From Mycobacterium sp. Marseille-P9652 (GTDB lineage: Bacteria > Actinomycetota > Actinomycetes > Mycobacteriales > Mycobacteriaceae), in assembly GCF_902652685.1 (NCBI RefSeq), contig NZ_CACRUY010000033.1, positions 1 to 61,370 on the forward strand: a stretch of 61,370 nt of DNA, written 5' to 3'. Below the pieces are notes generated by a model, which saw only the letters and a list, made by a program, of their open reading frames with translations, did no database searches and was not told the DNA's origin. Of the stretch, positions 27,343 to 35,290 are shown in pieces. The first letter of the stretch is position 1. Every line of letters starts with the position of its first letter. A program made the position numbers and the translations under genes.

Positions 27343-28557
27343 ATGACCGTGTTGGACGATCCGGTGCAGCTCTTCGGCGCCGAGGCGCTGCAGAATCCGG
27401 GCCGGCTGTACGACCGCATGCTCGCCGAGGCGCCGGTGCACCGGATCGGGGATTCCGTGTTCTACGCCGTCTGCGGCTGGGACGCCATGCAGGAGGCCGT
27501 CGACCGGGTGGAGGACTTTTCGTCGAACCTCACCGCGACCATGGTCTTCCACGACGACGGCACCGTGACCCCGTTCGACATGGGTCCGGCCGGCGGCGCG
27601 GCTCACGCGCTGGCCACCGCCGATGACCCGGCGCACGCGCTGCACCGCAAGATCCTGCTGCCGCACCTGTCGGCCAAACGGGTGCGCATCATCGAAGAAT
27701 TCGCCGACCAGACCGCCGACCGCCTGTGGGAGGAGAACCTGCGCGACGACCGCATCGAGTGGATGAGCGCGGTCGCGAACCGGCTGCCCATGATGGTGGT
27801 CGCCAGGCTGCTCGGCCTGCCCGAGGACGACGTCGACAACCTCATCCGGCTTGGCTACGCCACCACCACCCTGCTGGACGGCGTCGTCACCCCCGATCAG
27901 CTCGAAGCGGCCTTCGCGGCCGCGCTCGAGCTCTCCGGCTACGTCACGGAACACTTCGAAAAGGCAAGCGGCGGAACCGAACAGGGCCTCATCCCCGATC
28001 TGGCCGCGCGCTGCCGCTCCGGCGAGCTGGAGCAACTGCCGGCGCTGGGCATCATGCTCACGCTGTTCAGCGCCGCCGGCGAGTCGACGGCGTCGCTGCT
28101 GGGCAGCGCGGCGTGGATTCTCGCCGACCGTCCCGACATTCAACGCCAGGTCCGCGAGAACCCAGGGCTGTTGGGAACTTTCATCGAAGAGACACTTCGC
28201 TACGAGCCGCCCTTTCGTGGCCATTACCGGCACGTCTGGCGCGACACCACCCTCGCCGGCGTCGACGTCCCCGCCGATTCCCATCTAATCCTGCTGTGGG
28301 GAGCGGCCAACCGCGATCCGGCGCATTTCGAGGCGCCGAACGAATTCCGGCTCGACCGCAGCGGCGCCAAGGGCCATCTCACGTTCGGCCGGGGTGTGCA
28401 CTTCTGTGTAGGGGCCGCGCTGGCACGCCTCGAGGCCCGGATTGTGTTGGGGAAGCTGCTCAACCGCACGACCTGGTTGGAGGCGGCCGACGTCGGAGAG
28501 TGGTTACCCAGCATCCTCGTCCGGCGGCGGACGCGGCTGGAATTGGCCGTGCGGTGA
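27343..28557 (+). CDS. cyp144: Cytochrome P450 of the CYP144 family
   Basis: This 404-residue P450 is closely similar to CYP144A1 (Rv1777) through nearly its whole length, for example RVEDFSSNLTATM, TADDPAHALHRKILLPHLSAKR, ETLRYEPPFRGHYRHV and the heme loop FGRGVHFCVGAALARLEARIV. The I-helix reads SAAGESTASLLG. I chose ATG 27343; GTG or other starts up to 27262 would add an unconserved leader. In M. tuberculosis CYP144 has no firm physiological substrate. The lipase gene begins almost at its stop, suggesting co-transcription. Confidence 0.92.
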   Translation: MTVLDDPVQLFGAEALQNPGRLYDRMLAEAPVHRIGDSVFYAVCGWDAMQEAVDRVEDFSSNLTATMVFHDDGTVTPFDMGPAGGAAHALATADDPAHALHRKILLPHLSAKRVRIIEEFADQTADRLWEENLRDDRIEWMSAVANRLPMMVVARLLGLPEDDVDNLIRLGYATTTLLDGVVTPDQLEAAFAAALELSGYVTEHFEKASGGTEQGLIPDLAARCRSGELEQLPALGIMLTLFSAAGESTASLLGSAAWILADRPDIQRQVRENPGLLGTFIEETLRYEPPFRGHYRHVWRDTTLAGVDVPADSHLILLWGAANRDPAHFEAPNEFRLDRSGAKGHLTFGRGVHFCVGAALARLEARIVLGKLLNRTTWLEAADVGEWLPSILVRRRTRLELAVR

Positions 28558-28562
28558 CGGCG

Positions 28563-29618
28563 ATGTCGCCCCTGCGCAGGCCGCTGACGCTGACCGCGGT
28601 CGCGATGGCGACAGTGGCTCTGCTGGTGGGCTGCGGCGGCTCCGGCGGGAAGCGCCCGGAGTCGCAGGCCGTCGTCATCGTTTCGGGTGGCGACGCGACG
28701 AGCCCGTTCACCACCCCCGACCAGGCGTGCTCCACCGGGCTGGCGGCGGGCAACACCGACACCGCGATCCGCGAGTACCTGCTCAAGCAGGGCTACAAGG
28801 TGTTCACCTCACCGGCGATGGCCGGCCGCGGGCAGGTGGTGGACCAGAGCGGCTTCGGCCCGTTCGGGGTGTGCCCAATCACCCTGGCGGAGAACATGAC
28901 CGTCAACTCCACCGGCAGCATCGACACCGCGGGCGAACACCTGGCGCGGTTCCTGACCTATCTGCACACGGACAAGCACATCGACGAGGTCGACCTGATC
29001 GGTCATTCGATGGGCGGCCTTTACTCGCGCGCGGCGATCCGCGTCCTGACGACCACGAACTCCCCCGTGCACGTCCGCTCGCTCACCACCATCGGGACAC
29101 CGTGGCAGGGTTCGTACCTGTCCGACTACGCCAACGACACCCTGCCGCTCACCGACTGCGCGGGCGACCAGCTGTGCGAGAACGCCATGAAGAACTTCAA
29201 AACCGAGGTGTTGCGGCTTGTTTCGGGCTCCGGCCGTGAGGTGAGTCAGGCCTATCTGATGGGCAAGGACGGCTGGAACCAGTTCCAGGCCGGGGTGCTG
29301 GACAAGGTGCCGGTGGTGCTGATCGGCGGGAAGAAGTTCACCAAGACGGGTCAGGTCAATCCCGCGGTGTGGCCCAACGACGGCATCGTGGCGTTGCGCA
29401 GCGCGCTGGCGGTCGATGTCGCCGACTCGGGGTTACCCCACCGGCGCTGCTACGAATTCGACGACACGCACAGCATCTTCGTCTCCAATGAGGCCGGCCT
29501 GGACTGGAAGACGGCGCTCACCTGGGATCCGCAGGTGTTCGACAAGCTCCACGCCGCGCTTGAGGACGCGCCCAAAGCACTCGACGCCCCGAACCGCCAA
29601 GGCTGCCCCGGCGGGTGA
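28563..29618 (+). CDS. Lipoprotein lipase/esterase, alpha/beta-hydrolase fold
   Basis: This 351-residue protein has a lipoprotein signal peptide with lipobox LVGC (Cys24). The mature part is an alpha/beta hydrolase with nucleophile Ser149 in LIGHSMGGLYSRAAI, followed by TIGTPWQGSYLSDY and a probable catalytic His in DDTHSIF. This pattern fits the EstA/PGAP1-like lipase family. ATG 28563 lies five bases after the CYP144 stop; a GTG at 28554 overlapping that stop is an alternative. It probably acts on lipids in the cell envelope. Confidence 0.85.
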   Translation: MSPLRRPLTLTAVAMATVALLVGCGGSGGKRPESQAVVIVSGGDATSPFTTPDQACSTGLAAGNTDTAIREYLLKQGYKVFTSPAMAGRGQVVDQSGFGPFGVCPITLAENMTVNSTGSIDTAGEHLARFLTYLHTDKHIDEVDLIGHSMGGLYSRAAIRVLTTTNSPVHVRSLTTIGTPWQGSYLSDYANDTLPLTDCAGDQLCENAMKNFKTEVLRLVSGSGREVSQAYLMGKDGWNQFQAGVLDKVPVVLIGGKKFTKTGQVNPAVWPNDGIVALRSALAVDVADSGLPHRRCYEFDDTHSIFVSNEAGLDWKTALTWDPQVFDKLHAALEDAPKALDAPNRQGCPGG

Positions 29619-29660
29619 AAGTTCAGGTGCGCCGTCGGGCCCAGGTACCGCAGCGCATCG

Positions 29661-30407
29661 TCAGCGGCGCTGCAGCGGCCAGACGGTGTCATCGGCGTGC
29701 ACCGGCCGGCCGTGGCCGGGCAGCAAGTGAGCGACCGGGAGTTCCTCGAGGCGCTCGCGGGTGGCGGCGGCGCTCGCGGCGTCGACGATTTCCGGCGTGT
29801 GCCAGACCTTCCCGCCGACGGCCAGCACCGCGTCGCCCGACAGCAGCGTTCGGGTGGTGAGATTCCACAACGCGATGCTGTCATCCGTGTGACCACCAGC
29901 GTTGACCACCGTCCACTCCGGAGCGCCGGGCAGCCCCTGGCCCTCGGCGAGGCCGCCCGCGGGACGCGGTCCCTTCCACCGCATACCGGCCGGCGTGCCG
30001 TATCCCGCCACGCGCGCACCGCCGAGGAGGCCGGCAGCACCCACCCGATCGAAGGGCTGGTCGAGGAAGGCGGGCCAGATCCGCGCCGCGCGGGCCGGCG
30101 TCGGTGTGCGCGGTTTGGTTCCGTCGAGATAGTCAAGCGTGTTGAGCGGCAGCCAGATAGGCGCGCGGTAGCGCGTGGCCAGCTCCGCCGCACCCGCGAC
30201 GTGGTCGCTGTGTCCGTGCGTCGCCACGACGGTGTGCAGCTGCCCGCCGAGGCGGTTCACGATCGGTGCCAGATCACCGGCAACCCTGGGCAATCCGGCG
30301 TCGACGACCACGACGCCGTCGCTGCCGCGCAGCACGTAACAGTTGAAGATCCAGCGTGACAGCCGGGTGATGCCGAGGTCGGGCATCTCTTCGATGACCA
30401 GGCTCAT
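29661..30407 (-). CDS. Metallo-beta-lactamase-fold hydrolase
   Basis: This 248-residue protein has the zinc motif THGHSDH (His64, His66, Asp68, His69), a VVVDAGLP strand before it, GGHTDDSIALW and the late LLPGHGRPVHAD. These place it among MBL-fold hydrolases such as glyoxalase II-like or lactonase-like enzymes; the substrate cannot be told. It is monocistronic, convergent with the lipase gene and followed on the same strand side by the proline genes. Confidence 0.87.
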   Translation of the reverse strand: MSLVIEEMPDLGITRLSRWIFNCYVLRGSDGVVVVDAGLPRVAGDLAPIVNRLGGQLHTVVATHGHSDHVAGAAELATRYRAPIWLPLNTLDYLDGTKPRTPTPARAARIWPAFLDQPFDRVGAAGLLGGARVAGYGTPAGMRWKGPRPAGGLAEGQGLPGAPEWTVVNAGGHTDDSIALWNLTTRTLLSGDAVLAVGGKVWHTPEIVDAASAAATRERLEELPVAHLLPGHGRPVHADDTVWPLQRR

Positions 30408-30481
30408 GAGCGCGACGTTACGCCGGAGATCCGGGGATGCGGGTTAACGGGGCAGGCACCGGCCGGTCGGCCGATCGACGG

Positions 30482-31435
30482 TCAGTTCACGAGCGCCCGT
30501 AGAAACAACCTCAAGTTGGCGGGGCGTTCGGCCAGTCGCCGCATGAAGTAGCCGTACCACTGCGAACCGAACGGCACATACACGCGGACGGAGTTGCCGG
30601 CGCAGGCCAGCCGCCGTTGTTCATCGTCGCGGACGCCGTACAACATCTGGTATTCGAAATCCCTCGGCCCACGGCCTGATTCGCTCGCGATGGCGGGCAC
30701 CGCGGCGATGATCGCCGGGTCGTGTGACGCCACCATGGGATACCCCGCGCCCCTCATGAGCACCCGCAGGCACCGAAGGTAGGAGTCGGTGACTTCGGCG
30801 TCGTCGCGGTACGCCACCGACGACGGTTCGTCGTACGCGCCCTTACACAACCGGACCCGCGCCCCGGCCCCGGCGAATTCCTCGCAGTCGGCCGGCGTCC
30901 GCCGCAGGTACGCCTGCAAAACCACACCGAGCCAAGGGAAGTCGGTCCGTAGGTCGCGCACGACGGACAACGTCGAATCCGTCGTCGAGTGGTCCTCCGC
31001 GTCCACCGTCACCCAGACGCCGGCCCGCTGGGCCGCCTCGCAGATCGTCCACGCATTCTCCCGCGCGATCTTCTCGCCGTCGGGTTCCAGCGACTGCCCC
31101 AGGGCGGACAGCTTCACCGACACCTCGAGCGGGCGGACGCCGCCGCCGCTCCCAAAGCGGCCGAGCCTGTCGATCAGATCGAGGTACACCCGCACGGCCG
31201 CCTCGGCGGCGCCGGGATCGGTGACGTCCTCGCCGAGGTAGTCGACGCTCACGCAGCGCCCGGAATCACGCAACGCAGCAACGGTATTCAGCACACCCTC
31301 GACCGTCTCGCCCGCCACGAACCGGCGCACCACCCTCCGGGTGGCGGGCAGACGCTCGACGCCCCGACGCAACCCGTCCCGCCGGCCGGCCGCCAAGATC
31401 ACCGGACGCAGGGTGTGCGCGAACGCTCCGGCCAT
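30482..31435 (-). CDS. pruB: Proline dehydrogenase
   Basis: This 317-residue monofunctional FAD-dependent PRODH oxidises L-proline to pyrroline-5-carboxylate. The barrel motifs VDYLGEDVTDP, VSVKLSALG and RLCKGAYDEP are present, as is the substrate-binding tail VYVPFGSQWYGYFMRRLAERPANL. It corresponds to Rv1188. The start lies three bases after the pruA stop, so pruA and pruB form an operon. Electrons go to the membrane quinone pool. Confidence 0.93.
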   Translation of the reverse strand: MAGAFAHTLRPVILAAGRRDGLRRGVERLPATRRVVRRFVAGETVEGVLNTVAALRDSGRCVSVDYLGEDVTDPGAAEAAVRVYLDLIDRLGRFGSGGGVRPLEVSVKLSALGQSLEPDGEKIARENAWTICEAAQRAGVWVTVDAEDHSTTDSTLSVVRDLRTDFPWLGVVLQAYLRRTPADCEEFAGAGARVRLCKGAYDEPSSVAYRDDAEVTDSYLRCLRVLMRGAGYPMVASHDPAIIAAVPAIASESGRGPRDFEYQMLYGVRDDEQRRLACAGNSVRVYVPFGSQWYGYFMRRLAERPANLRLFLRALVN

Positions 31436-31438
31436 CGC

Positions 31439-33067
31439 TCACGACCCCATGTGCGGATAGGTGTGCCGGGTCGCCGGGACGAACGTCTCCTTGATCGTGC
31501 GCGCCGACGTCCAACGCAACAGGTTCAGCACCGAACCGGCCTTGTCGTTGGTGCCCGACCCGCGCGACCCCCCGAACGGCTGGCGCCCGACCACGGCGCC
31601 GGTCGGCTTGTCGTTGACGTAGAAGTTCCCGGCGGCGAAGCGCAGGCGGTTCTGGGCGGTCAGCACGGCGGCGCGGTCGTCGGCGATGACCGCGCCGGTC
31701 AGGGCGTACCGCGATCCAGTGTCGACCACGTCGAGGATGAGGTCGTAGTCGTCGTCGGGGTACACATGCACCGACAGCAGTGGGCCGAAGTACTCGGTGG
31801 CGAAAGCCTCGTCGGTCGGATCGTCGGACAGCAACACGGTGGGCCGCACGAAATAGCCCACGCTGTCGTCGTATTCGCCCCCGACCGCGATCGTCACCCC
31901 CGCGGTGCCCTTCGCCCGCTCGATGGCGTCGACGTTCTTGACGAAGGCCCTCCGGTCGATCAGGGCCCCACCGAAATTGGTGAGATCGGTGACGTCGCCG
32001 TACCGCAGAGCCGCGACAGCGCCCAAGAAGTCGTCTCCCATGCGCTGCCACAGCGAACGCGGGATGAAGGCGCGCGACGCCGCCGAACACTTCTGGCCCT
32101 GATAGTCGAACGCACCGCGAATCAGGGCAGTGCACAACACATCCGGGCGCGCCGAGGCGTGCGCCACGACGAAGTCCTTGCCGCCGGTCTCACCGACCAG
32201 CCGCGGATAGCTCTGGTAGCGGCCGATGTTCGCACCCACGCGCTGCCACAGCGCCTGGAAGGTGGCCGTCGACCCGGTGAAGTGGATGCCGGACAGCCGC
32301 GGGTCGGCCAGGGCGACATCCGAAACCGCGAAGCCGTCGCCGGTGACCATGTTGATCACGCCGGATGGCAGCCCCGCCGCCTCGAGCAGTTGCAGAGTCA
32401 GGTAGGCCGACAGGGTCTGGGTGATCGAGGGCTTCCACACCACCGTGTTGCCCATCAGCGCCGGCGCGGTCGGCAGGTTGCCGGCGATGGAGGTGAAGTT
32501 GAACGGCGTGATCGCGTAGACGAAGCCGTCGAGAGGACGGTAGTCGCTGCGGTTCCACTCCCCGGGCCCGCTCACCGGCTGCTGCGCCAGGATCTGGCGC
32601 GCGAACGCGACGTTGAACCGCCAGAAGTCGACCTGCTCGCACGGCGAGTCGATCTCCGCCTGATAGGGCGACTTCGATTGGCCGAGCATCGTGGCGGCTG
32701 CGATCTTCTCCCGCCACGGCCCCGCGAGCAGGTCCGCGGCCCGCAGAAACACCGCCGCCCGCTCGTCGAAGGGCATTGCGGCCCAGTCGTGTTTGGCCGC
32801 CATCGCGGCATCGATCGCCGCTTGGGCGTCGGCGGGCGTGGCATTGGTGAGGGTGCCCAGCGTGGCGGAGTGCCGGTGCGGCTGGACGACGTCGACGCGC
32901 TCGCCGTCCCCCATCTGGTGCCGGCCGCCGATGACATGCGGCAGGTCGGTCGGGCGCTCCGCCAGCCTCGCCAATTCGGCCCGCAGCCGCGCGCATTCCG
33001 GCGACCCCGGGGCGTAGTCGTGCACGGGCTCGTTGGCCGGCAGGGGCACCTGGGTGATTGCATCCAT
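31439..33067 (-). CDS. pruA: 1-pyrroline-5-carboxylate dehydrogenase
   Basis: This 542-residue ALDH-superfamily enzyme (Rv1187, also called rocA) oxidises glutamate semialdehyde to glutamate. The general-base Glu is in VGETGGKDFVV, the catalytic Cys in QGQKCSAASRAFIP, and the C-terminal GGSRGSGTNDKAG matches P5CDH. The length equals the family norm. It is transcribed away from pruC, whose product is the expected activator. Confidence 0.95.
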   Translation of the reverse strand: MDAITQVPLPANEPVHDYAPGSPECARLRAELARLAERPTDLPHVIGGRHQMGDGERVDVVQPHRHSATLGTLTNATPADAQAAIDAAMAAKHDWAAMPFDERAAVFLRAADLLAGPWREKIAAATMLGQSKSPYQAEIDSPCEQVDFWRFNVAFARQILAQQPVSGPGEWNRSDYRPLDGFVYAITPFNFTSIAGNLPTAPALMGNTVVWKPSITQTLSAYLTLQLLEAAGLPSGVINMVTGDGFAVSDVALADPRLSGIHFTGSTATFQALWQRVGANIGRYQSYPRLVGETGGKDFVVAHASARPDVLCTALIRGAFDYQGQKCSAASRAFIPRSLWQRMGDDFLGAVAALRYGDVTDLTNFGGALIDRRAFVKNVDAIERAKGTAGVTIAVGGEYDDSVGYFVRPTVLLSDDPTDEAFATEYFGPLLSVHVYPDDDYDLILDVVDTGSRYALTGAVIADDRAAVLTAQNRLRFAAGNFYVNDKPTGAVVGRQPFGGSRGSGTNDKAGSVLNLLRWTSARTIKETFVPATRHTYPHMGS

Positions 33068-33109
33068 GGTGCCAGGGTCCCCGTCCCGGGACGCGAATGT
33101 ATTGGTCGG

Positions 33110-33148
33110 TTCGACAAGATAATGTCAACAGCTAGTAGGATTCGACAA
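33110..33148. promoter_or_regulatory. Direct repeats in the pruA/pruC divergent promoter
   Basis: TTCGACAA occurs at 33110-33117 and again at 33141-33148, 31 bases apart, about three helical turns. Both lie in the 82-base gap between pruA and pruC, and the second touches the pruC start codon. They are candidate PruC binding sites. TAGGAT at 33136-33141 could be the pruC -10. Confidence 0.4.
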
Positions 33149-33149
33149 T

Positions 33150-34751
33150 ATGCGCCGCGACGGAGTGGGCTTGGGCCGACTGCTGCTCGCCCTGGACGCC
33201 ACCCTGGTCACCCTCGTGGAGGCCCCGCGCGGGCTGGACCTGGCGGTGGCCTCCGCCGCGCTGATCGATTCCGACGACGTACGGCTCGGGCTCGCCGCGG
33301 CCGCCAGCTCGGCCGATGCCTTCTTCCTGCTGGGCGTCAACGAGGAGGAAGCGCTCGGATGGATCGGAGAGCAGGCCCGCCAGCGCGCTCCGATCGCGGT
33401 CTTCGTCAAGGAGCCGTCGGACGCGCTGGTGCGCGCGGCGGCCGGGATGGGGTCGGCGGTGGTGGCCGTGGACCCGCGTGCGCGCTGGGAGCGGTTGTAC
33501 CGCTTGGTGAACCACGTCTTCGAACACCACGGCGATAGGGCCGATCCGCTCGACGATCCGGGCACCGACCTCTTCGGGCTGGCCCAGTCGCTGGCGGACC
33601 GCATCCGCGGCATGGTCAGCATCGAGGATGAGCAGTCGCACGTGCTGGCGTATTCGGCCTCCAACGACGAAGCCGACGACTTGCGCCGGCTGTCCATCCT
33701 GGGCAGGGCCGGTCCGCCGGAGCACCTCGAGTGGATCGGCCAGTGGGGCATCTTCGACGCGTTGCGGTCGGGCACCGAGGTGGTGCGCGTCGCGGAGCGC
33801 CCGGAGCTGGGTTTGCGTCCGCGGCTGGCGGTCGGCATCCACCTACCGCCGGCCGACTCCGGACGGCCCCCGGCGTTCGCCGGAACGATCTGGGTTCAAC
33901 AGGGTTCGCAGCCGCTGGCCGACGATGCCGAGGAACTCTTGCGGGGTGCCGCGGTGTTGGCCGCCCGGATCGTGTCACGCCTGGCGGCGGGCCCATCGAC
34001 CGATGCCCGACGGGTGCAGCAGCTGCTCGGCCTCGCCGACGGCGCTGCCCCGGAACCAGCGGACGTCGCCGCCGCCGCCCGCGAACTCGGCCTCAGCCCC
34101 GAGGACACCGCCGTCCTGATCGGGTGGGACGCCCTGGAGCCGGCGGCCCGCCCGCCGCGCCTGGTCAACGTTCTGGCGTTGAGCGCCAGCGCTTTTCATC
34201 AGCATGCCCAGGTCACCTCGTCCGGTTCGCGCGTGTACGTGGTGCTGCCCAGGCTGACGCGGACCCGATCCGTCGCCTCGTGGGTCCGGGCGTCGATCGC
34301 CGCGCTCAGCGGCGACCTGGGCGTGCAGTTGAGGGCGGTGATCGCCGCACCGGTGGCGGTCCTCGGCGAGCTCGCCGGCGCCCGCGCGGAAGTGGACCGC
34401 GTGTTGAACAGTGCCGAGCGCCATCCCGCCATCGGGCGGGTCACCACGCCGGCGGAGGCGCGCACCACCGTGCTGCTCGACGAGATCGTCACCCTGATCG
34501 GTGCCGACGAGCGCCTGCTCGATCCGCGAATCCGCCGCCTGCGCTCGCAGGATCCGGTGCTGGCCGACACGCTGCGGGCGTACCTCGACAGCTTCGGCGA
34601 CGTCGCCGCGGCGGCCGGGGCGCTGCAGGTGCATCCCAATACCGTGCGGTACCGGGTACGCCGGATCGAGCGGGCGCTGTCGACGTCGCTCGCCGATCCC
34701 GATGTGCGCCTGCTGTTTTCGCTCGGCCTGCGGGCCGTCGAGCGCACCTAA
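33150..34751 (+). CDS. pruC: PucR-type activator of proline catabolism
   Basis: This 533-residue regulator has the architecture of Rv1186c (PruC): an N-terminal sensory region, a GGDEF-like/CdaR middle part, and a C-terminal PucR HTH with LRAYLDSFGDVAAAAGALQVHPNTVRYRVRRIERAL. Rv1186c-type proteins activate pruAB in response to proline. It is divergent from pruA, as in M. tuberculosis. The 3' end overlaps the convergent lipoprotein gene by four bases. Confidence 0.92.
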   Translation: MRRDGVGLGRLLLALDATLVTLVEAPRGLDLAVASAALIDSDDVRLGLAAAASSADAFFLLGVNEEEALGWIGEQARQRAPIAVFVKEPSDALVRAAAGMGSAVVAVDPRARWERLYRLVNHVFEHHGDRADPLDDPGTDLFGLAQSLADRIRGMVSIEDEQSHVLAYSASNDEADDLRRLSILGRAGPPEHLEWIGQWGIFDALRSGTEVVRVAERPELGLRPRLAVGIHLPPADSGRPPAFAGTIWVQQGSQPLADDAEELLRGAAVLAARIVSRLAAGPSTDARRVQQLLGLADGAAPEPADVAAAARELGLSPEDTAVLIGWDALEPAARPPRLVNVLALSASAFHQHAQVTSSGSRVYVVLPRLTRTRSVASWVRASIAALSGDLGVQLRAVIAAPVAVLGELAGARAEVDRVLNSAERHPAIGRVTTPAEARTTVLLDEIVTLIGADERLLDPRIRRLRSQDPVLADTLRAYLDSFGDVAAAAGALQVHPNTVRYRVRRIERALSTSLADPDVRLLFSLGLRAVERT

Positions 34752-35290
34752 GGACCGCGCAGCTGATCCTTGATGCTGAAGCCGTTGCTGTCGTGGCGGT
34801 GGTCGTTCATGTTCAGGCACTCGCCGAACAGTTGGACGGCTCCGTCGGCGCCCTCGAAAGGGCTGGCGCCGATGGTCGCCATGACGCCGTTGCGGTGAAT
34901 CGCCGCGCCCGCAACACGCTGGCCCGGGGGTGCACCGGCCGTCCAGCCGTTGGCGACCATCGTGTCGGCGACCCGCTGGAAGTACGCGCCGTGGTCGACG
35001 CCGGCGGGAACGGCGAACGTCATGTCGACTCGGCCCCGGTAGGGCGGCTCACCCTGGTCGTTGCACGACTCCCAGCTGAAGCCACCGGAAGGGTCCTGCA
35101 ACGCAGCCACTTTCGCGATCTGCTTGGCCGGGTCGACGACCTGGGCGATGGCCTGCTGATCGGTCATCGGCCGCCCGGGGTGGTCCGGTTCGTGCCTGGC
35201 CGGGGACATGTGCGCGCATCCTCCCAACACGGCGGCCGCGATCAGGGCCGCAATTCGGACCGGTCCTTTCCGCAAGCTACTTGAACTCAT
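34748..35290 (-). CDS. Putative lipoprotein paired with the DUF1023 hydrolase
   Basis: This is a 180-residue precursor with a lipobox VLGGC after the helix RIAALIAAA. The mature part has two Cys (SWESCNDQGEPPYRG and FGECLNM), which may form a disulfide, and a small alpha/beta pattern. I chose ATG 35290, which gives a proper signal peptide and overlaps the upstream gene by 14 bases; the longer frame to 35452 is antisense noise. The pair resembles the Rv2797c-lppV arrangement as I recall it, but I cannot confirm orthology. The function is unknown. Confidence 0.8.
   Translation of the reverse strand: MSSSSLRKGPVRIAALIAAAVLGGCAHMSPARHEPDHPGRPMTDQQAIAQVVDPAKQIAKVAALQDPSGGFSWESCNDQGEPPYRGRVDMTFAVPAGVDHGAYFQRVADTMVANGWTAGAPPGQRVAGAAIHRNGVMATIGASPFEGADGAVQLFGECLNMNDHRHDSNGFSIKDQLRGP

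Noticed and set aside
30989-33538. An 849-codon plus-strand frame
   Set aside because: It is antisense to pruB and pruA and crosses into pruC in another frame.
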